From Aureimonas pseudogalii (GTDB taxonomy: Bacteria > Pseudomonadota > Alphaproteobacteria > Rhizobiales > Rhizobiaceae), in assembly GCF_014196835.1 (NCBI RefSeq), contig NZ_JACIEK010000003.1, forward strand, positions 124,001 to 188,000: a DNA stretch of 64,000 nucleotides, in the 5' to 3' direction. The notes beneath the pieces were generated by a model that saw only the letters and a program-made list of their open reading frames with translations, was not told where the DNA came from and did no database searches. The position numbers were made by a program, and so were the translations under genes. Positions within the stretch are counted from its first letter, which is position 1. Every line of letters begins with the position of its first letter. Below are positions 1-8,884 of the stretch, in pieces.

Positions 1-793
1 GATCGCCCGTCGGGAGGTTCTCTGGGTCCAGCCCGGCGGCAAGGATGGAGGCCTTGAGGTAGTTGCCGTGAACACCGGTGAAGAGGCTGGTGTAGACGAT
101 ATCGGACGCCTGTCCCTCGACGATGCCCTGCTTGTAGCCTTCCGAAGCGCGCGCTTCCTCTGTGGCGATGAAGGCCGACCCGATATAGGCGCCGTCCGCG
201 CCCATGGCCTGCGCCGCGAGCACCGCGCGGCCGGTGGCGATGGCGCCGGAGAGGAAGAGGGGGCCGTCGAACCAGCGGCGGATCTCGGCGACGAGCGCGA
301 AGGGCGAAAGCGTGCCCGCGTGGCCGCCGGCGCCGGCTGCCACGGCGATGAGCCCGTCGGCGCCCTTTTCGATGGCCTTGTGCGCGAAACGGTCGTGGAT
401 GACGTCGTGCAGAACGATACCGCCGTAGGAATGCACGGCGTCGTTCACCTCGGCGACGGCGCCGAGCGAGGTGATCACCACGGGCACCCTGTGCTTCACG
501 CAGAGGGCGAGGTCGGCCTCCAGCCGGGTGTTCGACTTGTGGACGATCTGGTTGACCGCGAAGGGGGCCGCGGGCCTCTCCGGATGCGCTCGGTCATGCG
601 CGGCCAGCGCCTCGCCGATTTCCGCCAGCCAGTCGTCGAGCTGCCCCACGGGCCGGGCGTTGAGGGCGGGAAAGGAGCCGACGATGCCGGCCTTCGCCTG
701 CGCGACCACCAGCGGCGGGTGCGAGATGATGAAGAGCGGAGCGGCGATCGCGGGCAGGCGCAGCCGGCGATCCATCACGGCGGGCATGGTCAT
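1..793 (-). CDS. Nitronate monooxygenase (2-nitropropane dioxygenase family), C-terminus off the window
   Basis: A flavin-dependent cytosolic TIM-barrel enzyme; the family oxidises alkyl nitronates using FMN. 264 codons are visible and the gene continues past base 1 (family proteins are about 320-330 aa). Seen: PAIAAPLF near the N-terminus, GAGGHAG at residues 154-160 carrying the His that acts as base in this family, and GADGAYIGSAF at about 198-208, the FMN-phosphate loop region. The ATG at 793 is preceded by AAGGGAGA at a good distance, and an in-frame second ATG lies two codons in. A palindrome lies just upstream (812-827). The family is also often mis-annotated as enoyl reductase, so the substrate is uncertain. 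Confidence 0.9.
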   Translation of the reverse strand, partial: MTMPAVMDRRLRLPAIAAPLFIISHPPLVVAQAKAGIVGSFPALNARPVGQLDDWLAEIGEALAAHDRAHPERPAAPFAVNQIVHKSNTRLEADLALCVKHRVPVVITSLGAVAEVNDAVHSYGGIVLHDVIHDRFAHKAIEKGADGLIAVAAGAGGHAGTLSPFALVAEIRRWFDGPLFLSGAIATGRAVLAAQAMGADGAYIGSAFIATEEARASEGYKQGIVEGQASDIVYTSLFTGVHGNYLKASILAAGLDPENLPTGD

Positions 794-811
794 CGCGGTC
801 TCCCTTGAAAT

Positions 812-827
812 TTTACGTTGACGTAAG
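812..827. promoter_or_regulatory. Palindromic operator upstream of the nitronate monooxygenase (LiuR-like)
   Basis: TTTACGT-TG-ACGTAAG: six-base arms TTACGT/ACGTAA match perfectly around a 2-base centre, and the next pair mismatches. It sits 19 bases upstream of the monooxygenase start, overlapping where a promoter or leader would be. From memory it closely resembles the palindrome assigned to the MerR-family regulator LiuR (branched-chain amino acid and acyl-CoA catabolism) in proteobacteria. The regulator itself is not in the window, so the assignment is inference. Confidence 0.5.
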
Positions 828-982
828 ATGCACGGACGGCCTACCCGCAGTCAACGGTTTGCGGTGGGGGCGCTTGTCGAGCGGCGGTGTGTTCGACAAG
901 GAGCGGGTGAGGACGATACGCCGCGCTCTCACCCCAGTTTCGGGGTAGCCGTTCGATCCTCGCTCCCGAAAGGACCGCCCTC

Positions 983-1972
983 ATGATTCCCTTCGATCGT
1001 CCGATGCCCGCCCGTGCCCTCGCGGCTACCGCTCTTTTGGCGGCGACGCTGGCCGCGGGCCCGGCGATGGCGTCTTCGGACGAGGCGTGGGCGACGTTTC
1101 GAGCGGCGGTGAGCACGAGCTGTCTCGCAGCGGCCGCACCGCTTCTCGATGGAGCCACGGCGACGGTCGATCCGTTCGGTTCGGCGCATTTCGGCCTGGC
1201 GGTCCTCGCCGGTCGCGAGCCGGGCGGCACGGCGACGCGCAGCGTGATCTGCGCCTACGACAAGGCGTCGGGCCGCGCCGAGGTGGGCGGCGCTCTCGAA
1301 CTGGCGCAGGCGATGCCGACCGGCGCGCGGGAGGCGTCGCGGACCGGCGACCTCGCGGCGCCCTTCGGCGGGCGCTGCGCCGAGGAGTGCGAGGCCGCTC
1401 TCTCGACGCTCTCGGACGGCGACCGCGAAGCGGTGATCGGCCTGCCGACGAGGATCGCGCGCACGCTGGCGGCGCTCGAGGGCACCGAGACCGATGGCGG
1501 CACGCGTCAGGCACTGGACGTCGCTGCGAGCGTGGCAGGCTCCGACGCTGCGAACGCGCCGGCACTGGTGGCGCCGGTCAACGTCACGCCCGTCGAGGCC
1601 GAGTGCACCCTTCGATGGTTCGGCTTCCTCGATGAATCCGCGAAGACGGTCGGCACGCATCGCTGCACCGTCGCCGCCGCCGCAGACGGGTCGGTGACGA
1701 TCGAGAAGCTGACGGGGGAGCGGTTGCGCCTGCGCCTTCTGCCGCTCAACGATCGCCTCTCCCTCACGGTCGGACGGTCGTTCCTCGCCGATCAGCCCGA
1801 GCGCGCCTACGACCTCGAGGCGCCCCTGAATGCCGGCAACGGCAATTTCGGCAACGTCGTGGGGCTCGCGACGCGCTCGGGCGGGCAGATCCACCTGTTC
1901 GGCGGCGCCGAACTCGGCATGCAACCGGCGGACGACACGTTCTTTTCGATCCTCACCATTTCCGGAACCTGA
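983..1972 (+). CDS. Exported protein of unknown function, Cys-containing
   Basis: I do not recognise the family. The 329-aa product begins with a clear Sec signal peptide (basic start, hydrophobic stretch of Ala/Leu, AMA-S cleavage site near residue 30), so it should be periplasmic. The mature part has no obvious transmembrane segment and carries about six cysteines (STSC, SVIC, GGRC, EECE, EAEC, THRC), suggesting disulfides. The ATG is preceded by AAAGGA at suitable spacing. It stands alone between the divergent monooxygenase and the downstream exonuclease gene, with no visible partner. Confidence 0.75.
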   Translation: MIPFDRPMPARALAATALLAATLAAGPAMASSDEAWATFRAAVSTSCLAAAAPLLDGATATVDPFGSAHFGLAVLAGREPGGTATRSVICAYDKASGRAEVGGALELAQAMPTGAREASRTGDLAAPFGGRCAEECEAALSTLSDGDREAVIGLPTRIARTLAALEGTETDGGTRQALDVAASVAGSDAANAPALVAPVNVTPVEAECTLRWFGFLDESAKTVGTHRCTVAAAADGSVTIEKLTGERLRLRLLPLNDRLSLTVGRSFLADQPERAYDLEAPLNAGNGNFGNVVGLATRSGGQIHLFGGAELGMQPADDTFFSILTISGT

Positions 1973-2035
1973 GACGAGGGGGCGCACCGCGCGCACCCTT
2001 GCCAGATGGGCCCCGCTCGCCGATCTTCGCCTGAG

Positions 2036-2848
2036 ATGAACGAGCTTTTCCCTGCCGCGCCGGTCGCCCCCCAATTGTTCCCCGTCGTCCCCGAATCGGT
2101 CGTCCGCGTCATCGACACGGAAACGGCCGGCCATCGGCTGGAGGACGATGCGGTGATCGAGATCGGATCGGTGGATCTCGATCTCGCGACGGGTCGGATC
2201 TTCAATCCGATGCAGAGCCTCGCCAGCCCCGGCGGGGTCGAGATCAACCCGCACGCCCGCCGTGTGCACAAGATCAGCGACGAGATGCTGGAGGGGGCGC
2301 CGCCCTTCGCCGAGGCCGTCCGGCCGTTCGCGACGTCGCGCCTCTTCGCCGCGCAGCGCGCGAGCTTCGATCGGTCCAGGCTGCGGCTCGCCGGCACCTG
2401 GCTCTGCACCTACAAGCTGGCGCTGCGCGCCTTTCCCGAGGTGCGGGCGCACGGGCTGCAATCCCTCGTGAAATACGTGCCGCTCGACCTTTCGGACGTC
2501 GCGCCCGATCTCGCCGGGCTGCACCCGCACCGCGCTTTGTTCGACGCGCTCTGCACCGCGGTGCTCCTGCGCCGCACGGCGGCCGAATTGATGCCGCGAT
2601 GCGCCGATCTCGCGGATTTCCTGGCGCGCGCAGAACGCGTGTCCAACGAGCCGGCGCTGCTCGCCCGGCTTCGCTTCGGCAAGCACAAGGGCGTGCCGAT
2701 CCGCGACGTGCCGACCGACTATCTCGAATGGCTGGTGCGCGAACCGGACATGGACGTCGACGCCCTCTACACGGCCCGCCATCATCTCGAACGGCGCACC
2801 CAGCGCCAGATCGACGCCATCGCCCGGCCGATGCCCGCGACGGTCTGA
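2036..2848 (+). CDS. DnaQ-like 3'-5' exonuclease with C-terminal DUF3820-type domain
   Basis: A DEDDh-type exonuclease resembling ExoX. Exo I is VIDTET (D27, E29), Exo II is ASFDRSRL (D112), and Exo III is HRALFD (H165, D170), so all catalytic carboxylates and the His are present. The usual HN before Exo II is replaced by QR. Residues about 211-250 (LRFGKHKGVP and YLEWLV) match the small DUF3820 domain often fused to such exonucleases. An upstream in-frame ATG at 2006 would add ten residues; neither start has a strong ribosome site, and 2036 fits the compact N-terminus better. An ATP-dependent DNA ligase follows after 87 bases, suggesting a joint role in DNA end processing and repair. Confidence 0.8.
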   Translation: MNELFPAAPVAPQLFPVVPESVVRVIDTETAGHRLEDDAVIEIGSVDLDLATGRIFNPMQSLASPGGVEINPHARRVHKISDEMLEGAPPFAEAVRPFATSRLFAAQRASFDRSRLRLAGTWLCTYKLALRAFPEVRAHGLQSLVKYVPLDLSDVAPDLAGLHPHRALFDALCTAVLLRRTAAELMPRCADLADFLARAERVSNEPALLARLRFGKHKGVPIRDVPTDYLEWLVREPDMDVDALYTARHHLERRTQRQIDAIARPMPATV

Positions 2849-2935
2849 CGGGCTGGCCGCTGGTTCGCCGCCGCCTGGCCCCTATCTGCGAGCGGGTCCG
2901 CCGATGGGGGCGGGCGATCGCAGGGCTGGGATCTC

Positions 2936-4597
2936 GTGCAGCGTTTCGCCGAACTTCTCGACCGCCTCGTGCTGACGCCGTCGCGCAACGGCAAGCTCAA
3001 GCTGATGGCGGACTATTTCCGCGCCGTGCCCGATCCCGAGCGCGGCTATGCGCTGGCGGCGATCACCGGCGGGCTCGACATCCGCTCGGTGAAGCCGGCC
3101 ATGCTGCGCGCTCTCATGGTCGAGCGCATGGACGAGGTGCTGTTCGGCTATTCCTACGACTATGTCGGCGACCTCGCCGAGACGATCGCGCTCGTCTGGC
3201 CCTCGCCGCACGACGGCGAGGCGCGCGGGCGCAACGACGTTCCGACGCTCGCCGACGTGGTGACGGAACTCGACGCCGCGACGCGGGCGGAAGGGCCTAG
3301 GTTGGTGGAGGAGTGGCTCGACCGGCTGGATTCCTCCGGCCGCTACGCGCTTCTGAAGCTGGTGACGGGGGGGCTTCGCATCGGCGTCTCGTCGCGCCTC
3401 GCCAAGCAGGCGCTGGCCGATTTTGGCGAGACCGACATCACCGGCATCGAAGAGCTCTGGCACGGGCTCTCGCCGCCCTACGAGATGCTCTTCGCCTGGC
3501 TGGAGGGCCGCGCGGAGAAGCCGGTCTCGGCCGCCGCCTCGCCGTTTCGTCCGGTGATGCTGTCGCAGCCGCTGGAGGAGCCCGACTACGGCCGCATCAC
3601 CGCCGCCGACTACGCCGCCGAATGGAAGTGGGACGGCATCCGCGTGCAGGCGACGGTGGAGCGCGGCGTGCGGCGGCTCTATTCGCGCACCGGCGACGAC
3701 ATTTCCGGCGCCTTCCCCGACCTTCTCGATGTCATGACCTTCGAGGGTTCGCTCGACGGCGAGCTTCTGGTGGCCCGGCCGTCCTCGGCCAAAGGGGCGC
3801 CGAAGGTGGCCGCGCATGAGGGGCCGCCGCGAGACGACATCGTGGTCGGCACCTTCTCCGACCTGCAGCAGCGGCTCAACCGCAAGGCGGTGTCGGCGGC
3901 CGTCATGAAGAAGCATCCGGTCTTTATGCGCACCTACGACCTGCTGCAGGACGGCGCGGAGGACCTGCGCACGCTGCCTTTTCGGGAAAGGCGCCAACGG
4001 CTCGACGCGTTCGTCGCGCATCTGGAGCCGACACGCTTCGACATCTCGCCCTTCGTCGCGTTCGAAGGGTTCAAGGACCTCGCCGCCTTTCGCCGCGAGC
4101 CGCCGCATCCGGTGATCGAGGGCCTGATGCTCAAGCGCTGGGATTCGACCTACGTGCCCGGTCGGCCGAAGGGCCCGTGGTTCAAGTGGAAGCAGGACCC
4201 CCATCTCATCGACGCCGTGCTGATGTATGCCCAGCGCGGCCACGGCAAGCGGTCGAGCTTCTATTCCGACTACACGTTCGGCGTCTGGACCGGGCCGGAG
4301 GATCACCCCGAGCTGGTGCCGGTGGGCAAGGCCTATTTCGGCTTCACCGACGAGGAGCTGAAGCTGCTCGACAAATACGTGCGCGACAACACCACCGAGC
4401 GCTTCGGGCCGGTGCGCTCGGTGCGCGCCGAACCGGACCACGGGCTGGTGCTGGAGGTGGCGTTCGAGGGGCTGGCGCGCTCGACGCGGCACAAGTCGGG
4501 CGTCGCGATGCGCTTTCCGCGGGTCTCGCGCCTTCGCTGGGACAAGCCGGCCTTCGAGGCGGACCGGCTGGAAACGCTGCAGGCGATGCTCGGCTGA
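2936..4597 (+). CDS. ATP-dependent DNA ligase (LigB/LigC-like, 'cisplatin damage response' type)
   Basis: Seals DNA nicks by forming a lysyl-AMP intermediate. The 553-aa protein has an N-terminal DNA-binding domain (about 1-200), an adenylation domain with motif I EWKWDGIRVQ near residue 229 (nucleophile Lys), the conserved SLDGELL further on, GLMLKRWDS and KGPWFKWK (motif V region), then an OB-fold C-terminus with HGKRSSFYSDYTFGVW. The start is a GTG; family members begin with a similar RFAELLDRL, which supports it. Bacteria have NAD-dependent LigA for replication, so this enzyme is an accessory repair ligase. In many alphaproteobacteria relatives sit beside an MBL-fold exonuclease; here the neighbour is a DnaQ-type exonuclease. 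Confidence 0.93.
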   Translation: MQRFAELLDRLVLTPSRNGKLKLMADYFRAVPDPERGYALAAITGGLDIRSVKPAMLRALMVERMDEVLFGYSYDYVGDLAETIALVWPSPHDGEARGRNDVPTLADVVTELDAATRAEGPRLVEEWLDRLDSSGRYALLKLVTGGLRIGVSSRLAKQALADFGETDITGIEELWHGLSPPYEMLFAWLEGRAEKPVSAAASPFRPVMLSQPLEEPDYGRITAADYAAEWKWDGIRVQATVERGVRRLYSRTGDDISGAFPDLLDVMTFEGSLDGELLVARPSSAKGAPKVAAHEGPPRDDIVVGTFSDLQQRLNRKAVSAAVMKKHPVFMRTYDLLQDGAEDLRTLPFRERRQRLDAFVAHLEPTRFDISPFVAFEGFKDLAAFRREPPHPVIEGLMLKRWDSTYVPGRPKGPWFKWKQDPHLIDAVLMYAQRGHGKRSSFYSDYTFGVWTGPEDHPELVPVGKAYFGFTDEELKLLDKYVRDNTTERFGPVRSVRAEPDHGLVLEVAFEGLARSTRHKSGVAMRFPRVSRLRWDKPAFEADRLETLQAMLG

Positions 4598-4702
4598 GCC
4601 GGGCCCGAGGCTGTCGCGAGCCCGGCCTCGGCGATCCTCCGCCCTTGTGTCGCCGGGATCGCCGTCCTAACTCGGGTCCGTCGAACGTCGGAAAGGATGC
4701 GG

Positions 4703-4972
4703 ATGTCCGGTCGGGTCTCGAGTTTTCTGGGCGGGTCGCCGCTGTCGGTGGCCGTGCGCCTCGTCGTCATCTCGCTGCTCGTCGGCGTGCTTCTGTCGTG
4801 GCTCGACATTCGACCCGCCGAGCTGATCGACGGCGCTGTCGATCTCGTCCGCTGGGCCTGGTTCAGCGTCTTCGGCTCGCTCAACCGCGCGCTCGACTAT
4901 TTCATTCTCGGCGCCGTGATCGTGGTGCCCATCTTCTTCCTGTCGCGGCTGTTGAAGTCCTCGCGCGGCTGA
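4703..4972 (+). CDS. Small membrane protein, DUF6460-like
   Basis: An 89-aa integral membrane protein with two hydrophobic segments: roughly residues 13-33 (SVAVRLVVISLLVGVLLSWL) and 65-82 (FILGAVIVVPIFFLSRLL), followed by a short basic tail. The FLGGSPLSV start and overall length match the DUF6460 proteins common in Hyphomicrobiales; function unknown. The ATG at 4703 is chosen over an in-frame ATG at 4697 because GAAAGGA at 4691-4697 then sits at proper spacing. It converges on the deacetylase-like gene, leaving only seven bases between the two. Confidence 0.75.
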   Translation: MSGRVSSFLGGSPLSVAVRLVVISLLVGVLLSWLDIRPAELIDGAVDLVRWAWFSVFGSLNRALDYFILGAVIVVPIFFLSRLLKSSRG

Positions 4973-4979
4973 CCGCCGA

Positions 4980-5879
4980 TCAGACGAACTCGGCGGCGGT
5001 GCGGTGCAGGATGGAATGGCGCCGTGCCAGGGTCTCGATGTCGCGCGAATAGCCGCCGCCGATCACGCCGACCACCGGGATGCCGCGCTCGCGAAAGAAG
5101 CCGATGACCCGCCTGTCGCGCTCGGCGAGCCCCTCGTTGGTCAGCGAAAGCCGACCGAGGCGATCGTCCGCATGCGGATCGACGCCGGCATTGTAGAACA
5201 CGACGTCCGGCCGCGCCGCGCGGTGCGCCTCTTCGAGAAGCGCGGGCAGGAGGGCGAGATAGGCGGCGTCCTCCATCCGGTCGGGCAGGGGCACGTCGAG
5301 ATCGGAGCGCGCCTTTTCGGTCGGGTAGTTGTTCTCGCCGTGCATCGACAGCGTGAAGACGAGCGGATCGTCGGCGAAGATCCGCGCCGTGCCGTCGCCC
5401 TGGTGGACGTCGCAGTCGAACACGAGGACGCGGCCGACGTCGCCATCGGCCAGCAGCACGCTCGCGGCCACGCCGACGTCGTTGAACACCGAGAAGCCGG
5501 CGCCGCCTTCGCGGGACGCATGGTGGCTGCCGCCCGCCGTGTTGCAGGCGATGCCGCCGTCGAGCGCGAGGCGCGCCGCGAGAAGCGTGCCGCCGGTGGC
5601 GCAGCGAGAGCGCATGGCGACGCGATCGTCGACGGCAAAGCCGATCGCCTTCTCCGTCGCGGCCTCCACCGTCTGGGTCAGCACGGCCTCGACGTAGCGC
5701 GGGTCGTGGGCCAGCTCCAGCCAGCCGACGAGCGCCGGCGCAGGCACGTGAAAGCCATGTGGCACCAGCCCGTCCGCCACCAGGATCTCGGCCAGCCGCG
5801 TGAATTTCGACATGGGAAACCGGTGCGCGGCGCTGAACTGCGCGTCGAAGGCGGAATGGTGGACGAGGGGAAGGGCCAT
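4980..5879 (-). CDS. Histone-deacetylase-family (AcuC/HDAC-like) hydrolase
   Basis: Zinc-dependent deacetylase superfamily, in bacteria acting on acetylated lysines, acetylpolyamines or small amides. The 299-aa protein shows the expected order of motifs: [17 protein letters not shown] (the His-His charge-relay pair), [12 protein letters not shown] (Asp and His zinc ligands), [22 protein letters not shown] (third zinc Asp) and GGGYSRD (the transition-state Tyr). The start at 5879 gives the family's usual N-terminus, [13 protein letters not shown]. It is divergent from the MATE exporter gene. The true substrate cannot be told from sequence. Confidence 0.88.
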   Translation of the reverse strand: MALPLVHHSAFDAQFSAAHRFPMSKFTRLAEILVADGLVPHGFHVPAPALVGWLELAHDPRYVEAVLTQTVEAATEKAIGFAVDDRVAMRSRCATGGTLLAARLALDGGIACNTAGGSHHASREGGAGFSVFNDVGVAASVLLADGDVGRVLVFDCDVHQGDGTARIFADDPLVFTLSMHGENNYPTEKARSDLDVPLPDRMEDAAYLALLPALLEEAHRAARPDVVFYNAGVDPHADDRLGRLSLTNEGLAERDRRVIGFFRERGIPVVGVIGGGYSRDIETLARRHSILHRTAAEFV

Positions 5880-5987
5880 GCCGGCAGGAAATAGGGCATG
5901 GCGCGGCGAACCGGCAACGGCTTGAATGTCGCGGCGGTCGGTGGCAAGAACGTATCGGGAACAACCGAGCGTGAGTCGAGATCGGCA

Positions 5988-7352
5988 ATGCAGGTGCAGG
6001 ACACGGCCCGGATCGCGCGCCCCTTCGACGTGACGCATGCCGAGATCTGGCGGATCGCCCTGCCGATGACGCTGGCCTTCCTGACGACGCCGCTCATCGG
6101 CATCGTCGACACGGCCGTGGTCGGGCGCATGGGCGATGCGGCGGCGCTTGGCGGCCTCGTGGTGGGCGCCATCGTCTTCGATGTCGCCTTCGCCAGCTTC
6201 AACTTCCTGCGCGCGGGCACCACCGGCCTGACGGCGCAGGCGCTGGGCGAAGCCGACGAGCGTGAGATCGTCGCGGTCTTCTGGCGGGCGCTCGTGCTCG
6301 CCGGGCTGATCGGCCTCGCGCTTGTCGTCGCGGCGCCGGCGGTGATCGCGCTCGGGCTTCTCGCCATCGCGCCGGAGCCGCCGGTGGCCGCGGCGATGCG
6401 CGCCTATGTCGAGATCCGCCTTCTCGCGGCGCCCTTCGCCCTCGTGAACTACGTGCTGCTCGGCCATCTCCTGGGGCTCGGCCGCTCGGGGCGTGGGCTC
6501 GGCCTGCAGATCGCCATCAATCTCGGCAATATCGGCTTCGCCATCATGTTCGGCCTCGTGCTCGGCGGGGGCGTGCGCGGCGTCGCCTTCGGTGCCGTGG
6601 CCGGCGAGGCGATCGGCGCGGTGCTCGGGCTGATGTTGGTCGTCGCGGATTTTCGGCGGCGTCCGAGCGTCGGGCGGGCCGACATCCTGCGTCGCGCGGG
6701 CTTTACTCGCATGCTGGCGCTGAACGGCGATATCATGATCCGCTCCTTCTGCCTCGTCGGCACCTACGCGCTGTTCACCCGCTTCGGGGCCGGGCTCGGT
6801 GCGGTGACGCTTGCGGTGAACGGCATCCTTCTCAACCTGCTGATGACCGGCTCCTACTTCCTCGACGGTTTGGCGACGGCCTCCGAGCAACTGGTGGGGC
6901 GCGCGGTCGGGGCCTTCTGGCGCCCCGCCTTCGACCGGGCGCTGAAGCTCTCGATCGGTTGGGGCATCGCGTTTGCAGCGGCCATCGGCCTGCTGCTTTT
7001 CGCAGGCGGTCCCGGTTTCGTCGGGCTTCTCACTACCGACGAGACGCTGCGCGAGGGCGCGGCGCCCTTCGTCGCGTGGACGGCGGCGGCGACGCTGGCG
7101 GGGGCCCTCGCCTTTGTCATGGACGGGGTGTTCATCGGCGCCACGTGGTCTCGCACGATGCGCAACATGATGCTTGCCTCCGTCGCGGTCTTCGTCGCGG
7201 CGGCCTATCTGCTGGTGCCGATCCTCGGCAATCATGGGCTGTGGGCAGCGCTGACTTTGTTTCTTGGCGCGCGCGGTCTTTTCCTGTTGGCGATGACCCC
7301 CGCCCGGCGAGACAGCGAGTTCGCACCATCTCGTCCGCCGTCTCCGGTATGA
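5988..7352 (+). CDS. MATE family efflux transporter (DinF-like)
   Basis: A 454-aa polytopic inner-membrane exporter with about twelve hydrophobic segments, the MATE/DinF branch that extrudes cationic compounds in exchange for Na+ or H+. The N-terminal pattern [30 protein letters not shown] and the second-half repeat [18 protein letters not shown] are typical of DinF-type proteins. An in-frame start 30 codons earlier (5898) would add a tail with no family match, so the ATG at 5988 is preferred. It is convergent with pyrD, with 32 bases between them. Confidence 0.9.
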   Translation: MQVQDTARIARPFDVTHAEIWRIALPMTLAFLTTPLIGIVDTAVVGRMGDAAALGGLVVGAIVFDVAFASFNFLRAGTTGLTAQALGEADEREIVAVFWRALVLAGLIGLALVVAAPAVIALGLLAIAPEPPVAAAMRAYVEIRLLAAPFALVNYVLLGHLLGLGRSGRGLGLQIAINLGNIGFAIMFGLVLGGGVRGVAFGAVAGEAIGAVLGLMLVVADFRRRPSVGRADILRRAGFTRMLALNGDIMIRSFCLVGTYALFTRFGAGLGAVTLAVNGILLNLLMTGSYFLDGLATASEQLVGRAVGAFWRPAFDRALKLSIGWGIAFAAAIGLLLFAGGPGFVGLLTTDETLREGAAPFVAWTAAATLAGALAFVMDGVFIGATWSRTMRNMMLASVAVFVAAAYLLVPILGNHGLWAALTLFLGARGLFLLAMTPARRDSEFAPSRPPSPV

Positions 7353-7384
7353 AGCCCAGTCGCTTCATCTGGATTGTCGGGCGG

Positions 7385-8503
7385 TCAGGCGCGCGCGACC
7401 TCCCAGCCGAGCGGCGGCTCGCGGTCGAGGATCTCGTCCACCTTCGTGTCGCGGATCTCGCGGATCGTGTCGGCGCCGGACTTGTCGAGATAGCGGCTCA
7501 TGCCGTCGAGGATGCGGATCGGCAGCTCCGGCCCGGAATACACGAGCGCAGTGTAGAGCTGCACGAGATCGGCGCCCGCCTCCATCTTGCCGAGCGCCGT
7601 GCGCGCGCTCTCCACGCCGCCGACGCCGATGATCGGGAAGTCCGGCCCGAGCGCCCGGCGGAAGGCGGCCACGGCATAGGACGAGCGCGTGTAGAGCGGC
7701 CGGCCCGACAGGCCGCCCTGCTCGTCGGCGTTGCGCCGGCCCTCGACGCCATGGCGCGAGAGCGTCGTGTTGGAGACGATCAGCCCGTCGACGCCGCGCT
7801 TTAGTGCCGTCTCCGAAATCGCGGCGACGTCGTCGAGCGACAGGTCGGGCGCGACCTTGAGGAACAGCGGCTTGCGCTCCGTCGCGGCGATCGCGGCGGC
7901 GCCGTCGCGCGCGGCGACGGCGTGCTTCAGCAGGTCGTCGAGGTCCGAGCCCTTCTGCAGGTTGCGCAGGCCCGGCGTGTTGGGCGACGAGATGTTGATC
8001 GTCAGGTAGCTGCCGAGCGCCTCGAAGCGATGGATGCCGGTGACGTAGTCGTCCACCCGGTCGGTCGAATCCTTGTTGGCGCCGACATTGATGCCGACGA
8101 TGCCGGCCTTGCGCGCCCGTGCCTCCAGCCGCTCGGCGACCTCGGCATGGCCCTCGTTGTTGAAGCCCAGCCGGTTGATGACGGCGAAGGATTCCGGCAG
8201 CCGGAAGACCCGCGGCTTGGCGTTGCCCTCCTGTGGCAGGGGCGTGACGGTGCCGATCTCCACGAAGCCGAAGCCGAGCCGCAGCGCCGCATCGGGCACC
8301 TCGGCGTTCTTGTCGTAACCTGCGGCGAGCCCGAGCGGATTGGGAAAGGTGAGGCCGGCCACGCTCACCCTCAGACGCGGATCGAGCGGAATGTCGCGGC
8401 GCGACACCAGCCCGCGCTTCAACGCCTCGACCGAGAGCCAGTGCGCGCGCTCGGCGTCGAGCTTGAAGAGCAGCGGGCGGGCCGCCCGGTAGAGCCGGCT
8501 CAT
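7385..8503 (-). CDS. pyrD: Dihydroorotate dehydrogenase (quinone), class 2
   Basis: Fourth step of pyrimidine synthesis: oxidises dihydroorotate to orotate with FMN and passes electrons to membrane quinones. The 372-aa protein has the N-terminal amphipathic extension (RAARPLLFKLDAERAHWLS) that marks the membrane-associated class 2, then NPLGLAAGYDKNAEV, GFGFVEIGTVTP, NRLGFNN, the catalytic segment with Ser in NISSPNTPGLR, VSNTTLSR and IIGVGGV for the FMN phosphate. The start codon overlaps the stop of the upstream DUF952 gene (ATGA), so the two are co-translated. Confidence 0.96.
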   Translation of the reverse strand: MSRLYRAARPLLFKLDAERAHWLSVEALKRGLVSRRDIPLDPRLRVSVAGLTFPNPLGLAAGYDKNAEVPDAALRLGFGFVEIGTVTPLPQEGNAKPRVFRLPESFAVINRLGFNNEGHAEVAERLEARARKAGIVGINVGANKDSTDRVDDYVTGIHRFEALGSYLTINISSPNTPGLRNLQKGSDLDDLLKHAVAARDGAAAIAATERKPLFLKVAPDLSLDDVAAISETALKRGVDGLIVSNTTLSRHGVEGRRNADEQGGLSGRPLYTRSSYAVAAFRRALGPDFPIIGVGGVESARTALGKMEAGADLVQLYTALVYSGPELPIRILDGMSRYLDKSGADTIREIRDTKVDEILDREPPLGWEVARA

Positions 8504-8853
8504 CGAACGCTCGCAGGAAACACATGCGCGCCGTCCGCATCCACCGGAATGTCCTCGACATAGAGCACGGCATCGAGCGGCAGGGGGGCGTAGAGATGCG
8601 GAAAGAGGTCGCCGCCGCGCGAGGGCTCCCAGCGCAGCGCCTCGCCCAGGGGCGCCGGATCGACGGCCACCATGACGAGCGGTACGACGCCAGCGAAATG
8701 GCGCCGCGCCGTCTCGCGCAGCTGGGCGCCGGTCGAGAGATGGATGAAGCCGTCGGCGAGATCGACCGGCGCCCCCTCGAAGCGGCCCGTCGCCTCGGCT
8801 TCGAGCCAATCCGCGCGCGGCGTCAATTTGTAGATGGGAGCGTGTGAAACCAT
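8500..8853 (-). CDS. DUF952 family protein
   Basis: A 117-aa soluble protein of the DUF952 family (IYKLTPRADW, DGFIHLSTGAQLRETARRHF, LRWEPSRGGDLFPHLYAPL). DUF952 proteins are often found next to pyrD in alphaproteobacteria; their activity is not established, although the fold resembles ADP-ribose-handling proteins. The start MVSHAPIY at 8853 is chosen because the conserved block begins right after it; a longer frame upstream has an arginine-rich leader with no family support. It overlaps pyrD by four bases. Confidence 0.85.
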   Translation of the reverse strand: MVSHAPIYKLTPRADWLEAEATGRFEGAPVDLADGFIHLSTGAQLRETARRHFAGVVPLVMVAVDPAPLGEALRWEPSRGGDLFPHLYAPLPLDAVLYVEDIPVDADGAHVFPASVR

Positions 8854-8884
8854 GGGATTCGCGTGCCAGAGACGGACGCGAAAA

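Noticed and set aside
929-2785. Long minus-strand open frame opposite the exported protein and exonuclease genes
   Set aside because: High GC gives long stop-free antisense frames; the sequence is Arg/His/Gly-rich without any domain, while the plus strand has a signal peptide and intact DEDDh motifs.
7352-7385. Terminator between the MATE gene and pyrD
   Set aside because: No stem of useful length or T-run is visible in this short convergent gap.
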